The notes beneath the pieces are model-generated. The model ran no database searches. It was not told where the DNA came from and was given only the letters and a program-made list of their open reading frames with translations. Positions 49,180 to 60,827 of a stretch of 64,000 bases of DNA are shown here, in pieces. Numbering within the stretch: the stretch's first letter is position 1; every line of letters begins with the position of its first letter. The stretch comes from Antilocapra americana (lineage: Eukaryota; Chordata; Mammalia; Artiodactyla; Antilocapridae): positions 61,604,217-61,668,216 of the forward strand of contig ML662442.1 in the NCBI GenBank assembly GCA_007570785.1, given 5' to 3'. Position numbers and translations under genes: made by a program.

Positions 49180-51295
49180 AATGAAGCAAGCATGCACACA
49201 GAAGACCCTACACTATGTAAGTCTTGCTTTGGTGAGTGAGACCTTGCACATGCCTACAGAGAGAGTTGCATGGAGAAGGCTGGTCAAGAATATAAAACAA
49301 CAACACAGAGTGATCTGTGGTAATTACAACAGAAAGTGCAAGCAGAACTATGCAGTACTTAGAAGAAAGCAGAGACACTTTCATATTTGCCACTTATGGT
49401 CAGGATTTTATGGAAATGGCAGCACCAAGACCAAGCCATGAAGAGATTGGCCAGCCAGCACTGAAGCAGCACATTCAGACTGTGAACAGCACAGAAGAGA
49501 AAGCCACAGTGTGTGTCTATCTGAACCAGCTGAAGACAGAAACTGATAAAATCTAGTGTTGGTATTTGGAAGAGACTGTGCCCAGGTGAGATAACCTACT
49601 TCCTGCCTCAACGGCCCCTCTCTCTCTCCGACGTCCACATTGCCCTTCCCACAGCAGCTTCCAGTTGCTCATACCCACACATTCATTCACTCTCAGATCA
49701 TTTTAAACCAATATTCAGGTAATCCAGTAAGTTTATTTTTCCCCACTTGTCATTGCTAAACAAAGAAAATTTACTGTACTTTTAGTACATTAACTGGTAA
49801 AGAAAACTATTAAAATACTTTGTATCGAAAACGATAAAAGCAAGAAAGTGTTTTTTGTAGGGGATCTCATCACATAAAATAAAATTGAAAAATACAATTT
49901 TTGAGTTTATTAGTTTGTAAAGGTGGGAACAAATGGGGGTATAGAAACAGAAGGAGGGAGCTACTTGTCAGAAATCATCCCATTAATATTTTAAAAGAAC
50001 GCTGGTGTTTATGGTAGAAGATATTAGTTTTTTTATCTCATGTGGATGAAAGGATTAAAACAAAAAAAGATTCTCGTTTTTTTTAGTGGAAATAGAGTGG
50101 GGTGAAAAAAGAAGTGCTTATTGTTTGACTGAGTTTTTTTAATCAAACAGAACACTCTTCTGAGAGATTCAAAACTTGTTGAATAGGATGAATGGGATTT
50201 TTGACAAAGCACTCAAGACTATCTTCTTGAATACTCACACTTCCAGATTTACAATCCATTTCAGAAAGGAAGGACTCAGTAACTAAACCAGGGAGCACCT
50301 CTTTGCTTTCCACCTCACACAATAAACCCAAATGAGTTGCTAAATAGTAGAATTAATCAGCACTGTTGTTTGCTTTCAACTGGAATCACAAAGATCTTCA
50401 TTTAAAAAAAAAAAAAGCACAGGGAGGGGATGATTATAATAACAGAATGATCAGTAGGTAATATTTCAAGTTCCACAATAAAACTGAGAAGCTAAAATTC
50501 TGCTCTTAAAATCCTTCTGATACAAAAATGGGCCTGGGTTTGGTTCCTGTTTTGGCAGGCTTGCAAGAACACCTTACTGTTGTAAACTAACAATTCATGA
50601 TTCATGAGGCGAGATCCATTTAAAGAAAAAACACACATTGCTAAGCAACATACAAAGTCTCACCCACTTCAGAGCCCAGGCCAGAAACTAGTAGCCAACA
50701 GAGCTGCTTTGTAACTCTATTCCAAGAACCGCCTGCCTGCAGCCCCTTTTTCATGTTGTAGACTTTCTAACTGTATTGATAAAAGATAAAAGTTTAATTT
50801 TGCATGATGTATTCTTTTTTCCCATTCATACATTTTTAACGCTATTTAAGGTATGACTTTAATGTTGTAGTTCTTGTGTGTGTCCATGCATGTGTGTGTG
50901 TGTATAAATTGATGTCGATACCTTACAATCATTCTAAAATAAAAATCTATTTCTCTCCACTTTCTAGATCTGAAGTACCACAAAACTGTCTTACACTCTG
51001 AAAAACAAAACATGCACCACTAGGATAATTCATACAGATACAATTACTGGTAGTTTTTTAAGAAAACTTCAAATCAAGTAACACATGCGACTCATCATTT
51101 TTGGCATTGCCACACATGGAATTTTTGAACAGCATCTATCTGGAGGTTCTACAGGAGCCTTACTCCTAATCAACATGGTTATTCAGGGAACTGTAATGTC
51201 GGTTCCTCTAACCATTCCCTTACCATAGTGAATTGGCACCAGGGTGGAACCAAACACAACATATCAGAATTTCCTGCTTGGAATTTTGGACCTAG

Positions 51296-51517
51296 TTCCC
51301 TGGTGGGTCAGTCAGTAAAGGATTCGTCTGCAAGGCAGGAGACTGCACTGCATGAGAATGTAGGTTCGATCCCTGGGTCAGGAAGATCCGCTGGAGAAGG
51401 AAATGGCAACCCAGTCCAGTATTCTTGCCCAGAGAATTTCACGGACAGGGGAGCCTGGCAGGCTGCAGTCCATGGAGCCACAAGAGTACACGACTTAGCG
51501 ACTTAAACCACCACCAA
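51296..51517 (+). repeat. Bov-tA SINE
   Basis: Sense copy: 'ttccctggtgggtcagtcag', 'gttcgatccctgggtcagga', 'ggaaatggcaacccagtcca' and 'gacttagcgacttaaaccac'. Confidence 0.88.
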
Positions 51518-51590
51518 GACTCACTTCACAGATGGAAACTAGGATATAAGATTTGAGAATTCTCAATGGTTGTACTATTCTGTGTGTGTT

Positions 51591-51611
51591 GGGGGTGGGG
51601 GTGGGGTGGGG
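51591..51611 (+). other. G-quadruplex-type motif
   Basis: Four G-tracts of 5, 5, 4 and 4 bases are separated by single T bases, directly after a GT repeat. On the PTPRK transcript this region is C-rich, so a quadruplex could form only on the non-template DNA strand or as an i-motif in the other. Confidence 0.75.
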
Positions 51612-53091
51612 AGAAGTGTTCCTCAAAGAAAGAAAAATGAAGCCAAAATACAGTGAAATAGAGAAGTGAAATGAAGATAGCACCCTAAGGGTTTCTGTGT
51701 CCTTGTTCTACTTGTTCCAGAGGTCAGGCTGCATTCTTGACCACCCCATGACTTGTTTATTATTCAATTTATCCTTGGACATCATTAAATTCCCATGTAA
51801 GTTTCTAACACATTCCTTTTCCTCCTCAGTCAGACCTTTGCCTAAAAGCAAAAGATTCTTAACTAACAAATTATTGGTCCCATTCATTACAGCATAGATG
51901 AATGCTTTTTTCCCAAAGATCTCAAAATAGTTTATAACATATCACAGATGTTTTTAAAAAAAATAAACTTGAGCATTTCTGATCTGTAGAAATGTTAGAA
52001 AACAGAGGTTAAAAGCTTTAAGTGACTAACATAATAACCTGGGAAATCAGTGGTAAAATAAATACTGTGTGGTAAAATAAAATACTGTGCTAAAATAAAA
52101 ATCCTCAAAAATTACTCTTATGTGATCCCTAATCTATGTGGCCAAACTCACGACAATCATCTTAAAACAAGCTCAGCTCTCTCTGGCAATTAAAAACCCT
52201 TTGATGAGTAAAGCTGGGTGTGCTCTTTTCTGAGCAACTAAGATCAAATTAAAATGTCTGGCTGAAAAACTTCGGGAAGTCCAGCTCTTCTGATTTAAAA
52301 AGAGGAAACTGAGTTTTCTCTCTCTCTTTTTTTTTTTTTTTAAAATGAGGGTGTGATCATTGGTTAGTAAAAACAGCTATGTGGCTAACGATCACTAAAA
52401 ACTATTTTCAGTTCTTCTCATGACCTAGGAATACCATCAACCTAAAAATTTAAAAAGGCAAAAGAAAAGTTTAACATTTTATAAAGTGACTAAACTCTAA
52501 CAAACCATTATGGACAACTTCTGAGACTTTAATAGTTTCTGTTGTGGTTTCATTGATATGTCAGGGACAGCAGAGAAGGAAAAAGAAAAAATATGATCAT
52601 GAGTTTCATAATACTAACATTTATGCCAGTATATAAAGTCAAATGATGTATTTCAGAGCAATTAAAGTATTACATATTGAATAAACCTTATGTCTTCTCA
52701 TAATAATTTACTGGAACAATATTTCTATTTGAGAAGGGATGATCAGTGTTTTCAATAAACATTTCTTGAGTTCTTCAGACTAGAATGTAGAGCAGTGAAC
52801 ATATATTTTAATTTATTTAAATCTTAAGGAAAAATAAGAGATTAAATTAGTCTTAAGAGAACTACAGCAAATAAAATGTGGAACAAAATTTCTATTTTTA
52901 TAGCAAGAAAGTAAAGATCTTCCGAAGGGAAAGAATGGCAACTGAAAAATCATTTTGAGACAGGAAGTTTAAGCCTGCTTATCTTGTCAAGTTAATATCC
53001 ATAAGAATTAAGGTAAGGTCCACGGCTCTCAAAAATGCAGCATTTGACCTCAAGACACACTTCTAACAGTGCCTGAATAAAATAGGGCTTA

Positions 53092-53315
53092 TTATTGTTC
53101 GGTTGCAAAGTCTTGTCCAACACTGTGAACCAAAGGACTGCAGGACGCTTGGCTTCCCTGCCCTTCATGATCTCTGGGAGTTTGCTCAAACTCAAGTCCA
53201 TTGAGTTGATGATGCCATCCAACTGTCTCATCCTCTATCCTCCCCTTCTCCCCCTGTCCTTAATCTTTCCCAGCATGAGGGTCTTTTCCAATGAGTCAGC
53301 TGTTCATATCAGGGA
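53092..53315 (-). repeat. BovB 3' terminal fragment
   Basis: Reverse-oriented: 'gttgcaaagtcttgtccaac', 'tccattgagttgatgatgcc' and 'atctttcccagcatgagggt'. It abuts, head to head, the long plus-oriented BovB that follows. Confidence 0.85.
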
Positions 53316-54638
53316 GTGATCAGGATATTTCTTCCATCCCCAAGAAAAAGAAATGCAAAAAGGCAAAGCGGTTGGCTGAGGAGGCCTTACAAATAGCTGA
53401 GAAAAGAAGAGAAGCTAAAAGCAAACCAGAAAATCAAAGATATATCCATCTGAATGCAGAGTTTCAAAGAATAACAAGGAGAGATGACAAGCTTCCTCAG
53501 TGATCAATACAAAGAAATAAAGGAAAACAACAGAATGGGAATGACTAGTGATCTCTTCAAGAAAATAAGAGATATCAAGGGAGCATTTCATGCAAACATG
53601 GGCACAATAAAGGACAGAAACAGTATGAACCTAATAAAAACAGACGATATTAAGACGAGGTGGCAAGAATATAGAAAACTATACAAAAAAGATCTTCATG
53701 ACCCAGATAACCACGATAGTGTGATCACTCAACTAGAGCCAGACATCCTGAAATGCAAAGTCAAATGGGCCTTAGGAAGTATCACTACAAACAAAGCTAG
53801 TGGAGGTGATGGAATTCCAGTTGAGATATTTCAAATCCTATAAGATGATGCTGTGAAGGTGGGGCACTCAATATGCCAGAAAATTTGGAAAACTCAGCAG
53901 TGGCCACAGGACTGGAAAAGGTCAGTTTTCATTACAATCTCAAAGAAAGGCAATGCTAAAGAATGCTCAAACTACCAAACAATTGCACTCATCTCTAAAA
54001 TACTTTACTTTTACATGCTAGCAAAATAATGCTCAAAATTCTCCAAGCCAGGCTTCAATCAGTACATGAACCGTGAATTTCCAGATGTTCAAACTAGATT
54101 TAGAAAAGGCAGAGGAACCCAGAGATCAAATTGCCAACATCTGTTGGATCATCAAAACAGCAAGAGGATTCCAGAAAAACAACCACTTCCCCTTTATTGA
54201 CTATCCCAAAGCCTGTGACTGGGTGGATCACAATAAACTGTGGAAAATTCTTCAAGATGGGAATAGCAGACCACCTGATGTGCCTCCTGAGAAATCTGCA
54301 TGTAGGTCAAGAAATATCAGTTAGAACCAGACATGAAAAATGGACTAGCTCCAAATTGGGAAAGGAGTACAACAGGCTGTATATTGTCCCCTTGCTTATG
54401 TAACTTATATGCAGAGGACATCATGTGAAATGCCAGGAGGAATGAAGCACAAGCTGGAATCAAGACTGCCAGGAAAATATCAGTAACCTCAGATATGTAG
54501 ATGATACCACCCTTATGGCAGAAAGCAAAGAGGAAATAAAGAACCCCTTGATGAAAGTGAAAGAGGAGAGTGAAAAACTTGGCTTAAAACTCAACATTCA
54601 AAAAATCAAGATGATGGCATCCAGTCCCATCAGTTCAT

Positions 54639-55542
54639 TTGGTTCAATTGCTCAGTCATGTCCGACTCTTTGTGACCCCATGAATCGCAGCACACCAGGC
54701 CTCCCTGTCCATCACCAACTCCTGGAGTTTACCCAAACTCATTTCCATCGAGTCAGTAATGCCATCCGGCCATCTCATCCTCCGTCGTCCCCTTTTCCTC
54801 CTGCCCCCAGTCCTTCCCGGCATCAGGGTCTTTTCAAATGAGTCAACTCTTTACATGAGGTGGCCAAAGTACCCGAGTTTCAGTTTCAACATCAGTCCTT
54901 CCAATGGACACCCAGGACTGATCTCCTTGAGGATTGACTGGTTGGATCTCCTTGCAGTCCAAGGGACTCTCAAGAGTCTTTTCCAGCACCATAGTTCAAA
55001 AGCATCAATTCTTCGGCGCTCAGCTTTCTTCACCGTCCAGCTCTCACATTCATACATTACTGGAAAAACCAGAGCCTTGACTAGACGTACCTTTGTTGAC
55101 ATGCTATCTAGCTTGATCATAACATTCTTCCAAGGAGTAAGTGTCTTTTAATTTTATGGCTGCAGTCACAATCGGCAGTGATTTTGGAGCCCAAAAAATA
55201 AAGTTTCCATAGTTTCCCCATTGATTTCCCATGAAGTGATGGGACCAGATGCCATGATGTTAGTTTTCTGAATGTTGAGCCTTAAGCCAACTTTTTCACT
55301 CTCCTCTTTCACTTTCATCAAGAGGCTTTTTAGTTCCTCTTCACTTTCTGCTATAAGGGTGGTATCATCTGCATATCTGAGGTTATTGATATTTCTCCCA
55401 GCAATGTTGATTCCAGCTTGTTCTTCTTCCAGCCCAGCATTCCTCATGATGTACTCTGCATATAAGTTAAATAAGCAGGGTGACAATATACAGCCTTGAT
55501 GTACTCCTTTTCCTATTTGGAACCAGTCTGTTGTTCCATGTT
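54639..55542 (-). repeat. BovB inserted into BovB
   Basis: A reverse-oriented 5'-truncated BovB. Its minus frame at 55166-55486 keeps FNLYAEYIMRNAGLEE and the YADD box. The target duplication is BovB sequence itself: 'ccagtcccatcagttcat' (54621-54638) and 'ccagtcccgtcagttcat' (55543-55560), one mismatch in 18. Confidence 0.93.
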
Positions 55543-55695
55543 CCAGTCCCGTCAGTTCATGGCAAATAGATGGGGAAACAATGGAAACAGTGAGACTTTA
55601 TTTTGGGGGGCTCTAATATCATTGCAGGTAGTGACTACAGCCATGAAAATTAAAAGACACTTGCTCCTTGGAAGAAAAGCTATGACAAGCCTAGA

Positions 55696-55899
55696 AAGTA
55701 AAGTTGAAAGTTTAGTCAATCAGTCATGTCCAACTCTTTGTGACCCTAAGGACTACAGCCTACCAGGCTCCTCCATCCACAGGATTTTCCAGGAAAGAGT
55801 ACTGGAGTGGGTTGCCATTTTCTTCTCCAGAGAATCTTCCTGACCCAGGGATCAAACCCAGGTCTCCCACATTGTAGGCAGATGCTTTACCATCTGAGC
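55696..55899 (-). repeat. Bov-tA inserted into BovB
   Basis: Reverse-oriented SINE ('caatcagtcatgtccaactc', 'gacccagggatcaaacccag', 'cagatgctttaccatctgag'). Target duplication: 'tatgacaagcctaga' (55681-55695) and 'catgaccaacctaga' (55900-55914). Confidence 0.92.
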
Positions 55900-56504
55900 C
55901 ATGACCAACCTAGACAGCATATTAAAAAGCAGAGACATTATTTTGCCAACAAAGGTTCTTCTAGTAAAATCTATGGTTTTTCCAGTAGTCACTTATGGAT
56001 GTGAGAGCTGGACTATAAAAAAAGCTGAGCGCCGAAGAATTGATGCTTTTTCTATAGTGTTGGAGAAGACTCTTGAGAGTCCCTTGGACAGTAAGGAGAT
56101 CAAACCAGTCAATCCTAAAAGAAACCAGTCCTGAATATGCATTGGAAAAACTGATGCTGAAGCTGAAGCTCCAATTCTTTGGCCACCTGATGCAAAGAAC
56201 TGGCTCACTGGAAAAGACCTCAATTATGGGAAAGATTGAGGCAGGAGAACAAGGGGATGACAGAGGATGAGATGGTTGGATGGCATCACCAATTCAATGG
56301 ACGTGAGTCTGATCAAGCCACAGGAGTTGGTGATGGACAGGAAGCCTGGCATGCTGCAGTCCATGGGGTTGCAAAGAGTCAGACAGGACTCAGTGACTGA
56401 ACTAAGAAACAGCAGCCTTGGGGCAGGGTCCTGATTCACCCTGAAGTAATATAAATAGCAATATTTTTGAGCTCTTCTGCAGAACTAAAAGCTCCCACCC
56501 AGGT

Positions 56505-56904
56505 TGTTCATTGTAGTTCAGTTGTTAAGTTGTGTCTGACTCTTTGTGACCCCATGAATTGCAGCACACCAGGCTTCCCTGTCCTTCACTGTTTCCCAGA
56601 GTTTCCTCAAACTCGTCTACTCTGGTTCAAATGGTAAAGAATCTGCAATGCGGGAGACCAGGCTTCAATTCCTGGGTCAGGAAGATCTCCTGAAGAAGGA
56701 AATGGCAACCCACTCTGGTATTCTTGCCTGGGAATTCCATGGACAGAGAAGCCTGGAGGGCTACAGTCCATGAGGTCTCAAAAGGTCGGACATGACTGAG
56801 CAACTAGCACACATATGCCTAGTGAGCTGGTAACGGCATCTAATCATCTCATCCTGTTGCCCCCTTCCCTTCTTGCCCTCAATCTTTCCCAGCATCAGGG
56901 TCTT
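56505..56904 (-). repeat. BovB 3' end split by a sense Bov-tA
   Basis: Reverse-oriented BovB at 56505-56618 ('cagttgttaagttgtgtctg', 'gcagcacaccaggcttccct') continues at about 56819-56904 ('gagctggtaacggcatctaa', 'tctttcccagcatcagggtc'). A sense Bov-tA occupies 56619-56818 ('tggtaaagaatctgcaatgc', 'ggaaatggcaacccactctg', 'gacatgactgagcaactagc'). Confidence 0.85.
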
Positions 56905-57207
56905 CAGAAGATGGCAACTTCAAGTTGAGGGAAAGACTCCTGGAGCATCCCCTGCTACCTCACTACCAACCAACCAGAAGGAAGCCACACACCCTATAGT
57001 CTTCACCTCAAATTTTGCCTATAAAAATTTTTTTCTCAAAAAAAAAAAAAAAAAGTGGGGAAAAATTCAGGAAGTTCAAAGCTTTCAGACATGAGTCACT
57101 TGTTCTCCTTGTTGGCCCCACAACAAAACTTTCCCTGCTCCACACTCCGCCATTTTGCTTTATTTGGATTCACTGTGCATTGGGTACATGAAATCAGTTC
57201 GATAACA
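56905..57207 (+). repeat. ERV-type LTR fragment
   Basis: After the BovB ends, the sequence resembles a ruminant gammaretrovirus-like (ERV1) LTR as I remember it: 'ccaaccagaaggaagccaca', a TATA-like 'cctataaaaa' at 57018-57027, 'gagtcacttgttctccttgt', 'aactttccctgctccaca' and 'cattgggtacatgaaatcag'. The 5' part is missing and no internal viral genes are near, so this would be a truncated solo LTR. A run of 17 A interrupts it near 57040-57056. The family is not certain. Confidence 0.55.
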
Positions 57208-57330
57208 ATTTCACCACAGAAACCTCTTTGTGTGTGTTATCTCTTCTGACTAGTATTCTTGGAAAAATAAACTATAACGTACTACTTCCCATATATAATC
57301 CTCTGATTTCAGTCTCTAGTCCCTGCACAT

Positions 57331-57650
57331 TCCAGACCCTTATCAAGGATGCATTTCCCCTTCATGGCCTCCAATGTATACTGGTATTTATCTGTTCCAG
57401 GCCCAGTTCAAACACCAGCTCCTTTTAAAGCTCTTCTTGAGGTCTCTACCTGGAAGAAATATATCCCAAAACACTGATTCTACTCTTCTTCCATTATCTA
57501 CCACCTTCTACTTTCTATTAAAGCTATTTTTCTAGTATTTTATTCAATCATTATAATCCCTTTGAAAGCAGCATCTGGGCCTTATTCACCTTTTTATTCT
57601 TTTCAGCACCCAACAGTGGTTTTTAATTATTTCTTAAGTGAAAAATTCAA
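57331..57650 (+). repeat. LINE/L2 3' portion
   Basis: Sense L2 resemblance: 'cccagttcaaacaccagctc', 'aaagctcttcttgaggtctc', 'tattcaatcattataatccc' and 'cttttcagcacccaacagtg'. Diverged. Confidence 0.55.
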
Positions 57651-58225
57651 ATGTAGCCTAATCCTTACAACTTCTTATAACTCCCTATGACCCCTATCAC
57701 ACACCATGCTCCTTCAAGTGCTTTCTGCTTTGAGAAAATGAATAAAGAGTCAGCATGTTCAATAACCACTTTATCTTTAAAATTATATAGGAATGAAATC
57801 TAACACTTTCAAAAGAAACAGCTATAGTTTAAAAGTTTTACTGAACATTTTGTCACTACATCTTGTCATCTATAACTAAAAAGGCCTTCCCCCATGAGGG
57901 GAGGAGGTGAAAACAAAAGAAAAGCTTTTGTTCCTGCATAAGATAACCTCCAAGCCATTGTTTTCTTGATTTACCTGAAATTAAACACACAGTGTTCCTA
58001 TTTCAAATTAGAACTGTCAAGGAAAATTTTTTCTTTTTTTTTAATAAACTGATAACACTGAAGATTTCAGAGCTTTGAGATTATTAGGTATTCATTAATT
58101 TCAACCTTCCATAGGGTGTCTTCCACTTAGCAAGCATTGTAACTGCTGAAGCACAAGTTCTCTTTTCAAAACATGAATAAATTGAAAGACTATGACCATC
58201 TTCTACTGCATTTTCCCATGATGTA

Positions 58226-58742
58226 TTCAATCCTAAAGGAAATCAATCCTGAATATTCACTGGTAATGATTTAGTCATTAAGTTGTGTCCAACTCTTGTG
58301 CTCCCATGCACTATAGCCTGCCAGGCTCCTCCATCCATGGGATTCTCCAGGCAAGAATACTGGAGTGGGTTGCCATTTCCTTCTCCAGGGGATCTTCCCA
58401 ACCCAGAAATCGAACCTGGGTCTCCTGCATTGCAGGTAAATTCTTCATGGACTGAGCTACCAAAGAAACCCCTGGAAAGACTATGCTGAAGCTGAAGCTC
58501 CAATTCTTTGGCTACCTGATGCGAACAACTGACACATTGGAAAAGACCCTGATGCTGGGAAAGACTGAAGGCAGGAGGAGAAGGGGATGACAGAGAATGA
58601 GATGGTTGGATGGCATCACCAGCTCAATGGACATGAATTTGAGCAAGCTCTAGAAGTTGATGATGGACAGGGAAGCCTGGCATGCTGCAGTCCATGGGGT
58701 CGCAGAGTCGGGCATGACTGAGCAACTGAACTGAACTGATGA
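58226..58742 (+). repeat. BovB 3' end split by a Bov-tA
   Basis: Sense BovB starts 'attcaatcctaaaggaaatc', breaks at about 58263, resumes at about 58471 ('ctatgctgaagctgaagctc') and ends 'caactgaactgaactgatga'. The break holds a reverse-oriented Bov-tA (58264-58470: 'gtgtccaactcttgtgctcc', 'gggatcttcccaacccagaa', 'cattgcaggtaaattcttca'). Confidence 0.87.
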
Positions 58743-58824
58743 TGTGTTGTAATGTGCATCAGTACTGAACAGGCACACGTTAAAGATACAGAACTAGCAG
58801 TGATTGTATTAATAACAACAGTTA

Positions 58825-59041
58825 CCGCCACTCACAATGTGTCAGAGAATGCTTATGTGTTTTACATACATTGTCTCATTTAACCCTTGCCACAGCTCTA
58901 TGAAGAAAGCACTATATCTTCACAAATAACAAAATCCAGGAAGGTTTTACATAATTCAATCAAGTTCAAACAGCTTCCAGGACTTTAATCCAGGTAATCT
59001 GACTCCAGAACCCAAGCTCTTAGCCACCATCTTCTCCCACC
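58825..59041 (-). repeat. MIR SINE
   Basis: Reverse-oriented MIR: 'cttatgtgttttacatacat', 'tgtctcatttaacccttgcc', 'aggactttaatccaggtaat' and 'ctgactccagaacccaagct'. Confidence 0.7.
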
Positions 59042-59734
59042 TGCTTTCTACAAAGCACACAAGAAATGCTCTGCAATTACATTCCTGGTTGCAGAGCCAC
59101 TCCTCTCAGCCAGCACACCTCCTGCCATTACTAACAGGGGGAAGGTACATCTAGATACTGGAAAATACTTGCTGTACTCAATCCTAGACAAGTGAAATGT
59201 GTTCACTAGGAAGAAGACAGTGTAAAATACTAAGATGCTTTTCAAAACTTTCATGATTTAATTAACTTATTTAAAGATTACTTAAATTGATTAATTTATT
59301 AATTACCTCTGTGTTCCTCAAAGTAAAATTTTAAAACTTCTGTCAGTTCCTAGATGACTGCCACACCAGAATTAGTCCTTTCTCCTTAACCTCTCCTTTC
59401 ACCAGCCTCCCCACTTCCAGGACCAACCACTACTCTCAGCTAGCAAGACGAGAGACAATCATTTAGCACTGTCCTATCCATATACAGTGAAATAAGAAAT
59501 CATGTAAGAATCTATAGACACTGTGAACCGATGAATCTTCTTTCTAAGGATTCCCTTGCTCAGGGCTCATACTGAGTCTATTCATCCATTGAAGCTGCTG
59601 GGAATTAACACAGCAGGACTGCCCCATCCCTGAGCATCATACCCCTAAGCTAAGGGGAAGCCATTCTAGCACTCTAAAGATGCACATCATTAGTAAACTA
59701 CTAGAAAGATTGTGGGCCCAATTATCTGTACAAA

Positions 59735-60039
59735 CTTCCAGCTTGTTCTGTAAGTATTTATTAAATGCCAGGCACTGTTTTGAGCATTTGGAATGCAACA
59801 ACACAATGAAATATTCAGAATCTACACTCTATAAGCAATGGCAGATAAATTTGAGAATGTAAAGCAGAACAGTGGGTATGCATGCTCCCATCAGAGGAAC
59901 TGGAATGACCAGATGAAGGATTCCAGTGTGAGGAACTGCAGCAGAGAGTCATTCCAGGTAGAGCAAATGCAAATATCAAGTTCAAAATGCCTGAGGTCGA
60001 AGCAACCTTTCGGGAACTACCAGGTGGTCCACCAGGTAT
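59735..60039 (-). repeat. LINE/L2 3' end
   Basis: Reverse-oriented: 'tattaaatgccaggcactgt', 'tttgagcatttggaatgcaa', 'gcagagagtcattccaggta', 'gagcaaatgcaaatatcaag' and 'cctgaggtcg'. Confidence 0.72.
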
Positions 60040-60093
60040 CAAACCTATGACTTCAAATAGACTAGTATTTTATTCCAAGCACCTGAGCCAATT

Positions 60094-60415
60094 ACCAGTG
60101 TAGCTCAGCTGGTAAAAAATCCACATGTAATTCCAGAGACCCTGGTTCAATTCCTGAATTGGGAGGATCCCCTGGAAAAGGGATAGGCTACCCACTCCAG
60201 TATTCTTGGGCTCACCTGGTGGCTAAGATGGTAAAGAATCCGCCTGCAATGTGGGAGACCTGGGTTCAATACTGGGGTTGGGAAGATCCCTTGGAGAAAG
60301 CAACAGCTACACATGCCAATATTCTGGACTGGAGAACTTCATGCACAGAGGAGCCTGGCAGGCTGTAGTCCATGGGGTAGCAAAGAGTTGGATACAACTG
60401 AGCGACTTTCACTTT
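60094..60415 (+). repeat. Bov-tA SINE dimer
   Basis: Two tRNA-type units in sense orientation. The first (60094-60207) runs to 'cccactccagtattcttggg'. The second (60208-60415) starts 'ctcacctggtggctaagatg' and ends 'ggatacaactgagcgacttt'. Confidence 0.85.
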
Positions 60416-60546
60416 CTTCAAAACTTCCTAGGGTTCCTGAAAAAATATTCATATTCCCTGATACTGTCCTATTAATTAAAAAATAATAATATGGAAATAG
60501 GGCACTAAAACTTCCCTTTTTAACAGCAAGGGTTAGACTATTATGA

Positions 60547-60827
60547 CAGAGAAGGCAATGGCACCCCACTCCAGAACTCTTGTCTGGAAAATCCCATGGA
60601 TGGAGGAGCCTGACAGGCTGCAGTCCACGGGGTCGCTAAGAGTCGGACACAACCGAGCAACTTCACTTTCACTTTTCACTTTCATGCACTGGAGAAGGAA
60701 ATGGCAACCCACTCCAGTGTTCTTGCCTGGAGAATCCCAGGACAGCGGAGCCTGGTGGGCTGCCGTCTATGGGGTCGCACAGAGTCAGTCACGACTGAAG
60801 CGACTTAGCAGCAGCAGCAGCAGCAGC
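60547..60827 (+). repeat. Bov-A2 dimeric SINE with (AGC)n tail
   Basis: Two Bov-A monomers are joined by a 'tcactttcacttttcacttt' linker. The element ends in about seven AGC repeats (60807-60829). Target duplication: 'agactattatga' (60535-60546) and 'agactataatga' (60828-60839). Divergence is low, so this is one of the younger SINEs here. Confidence 0.92.

Larger units (their letters stand above)
53316..56407 (+). repeat. Long BovB carrying two nested insertions
   Basis: A sense BovB covering the linker and reverse transcriptase to the 3' end: 'gaaaagaagagaagctaaaa', 'aacaaagctagtggaggtga', 'gatatgtagatgatacc' (the YVDD-type catalytic box region) and a terminal 'cagtgactgaactaag'. The sense sequence is interrupted at 54639-55542 by a minus BovB and at 55696-55899 by a minus Bov-tA. 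Several frameshifts and stops (for example just after IFQIL at 53843) show that it is dead. Confidence 0.9.

Noticed and set aside
53484..53843. Plus-strand 119-codon frame with reverse-transcriptase-family similarity
   Set aside because: Part of the dead BovB; stops and frameshifts follow immediately and the element is interrupted by two insertions.
54759..55151. 130-codon plus-strand frame
   Set aside because: Antisense shadow of the nested minus-strand BovB.
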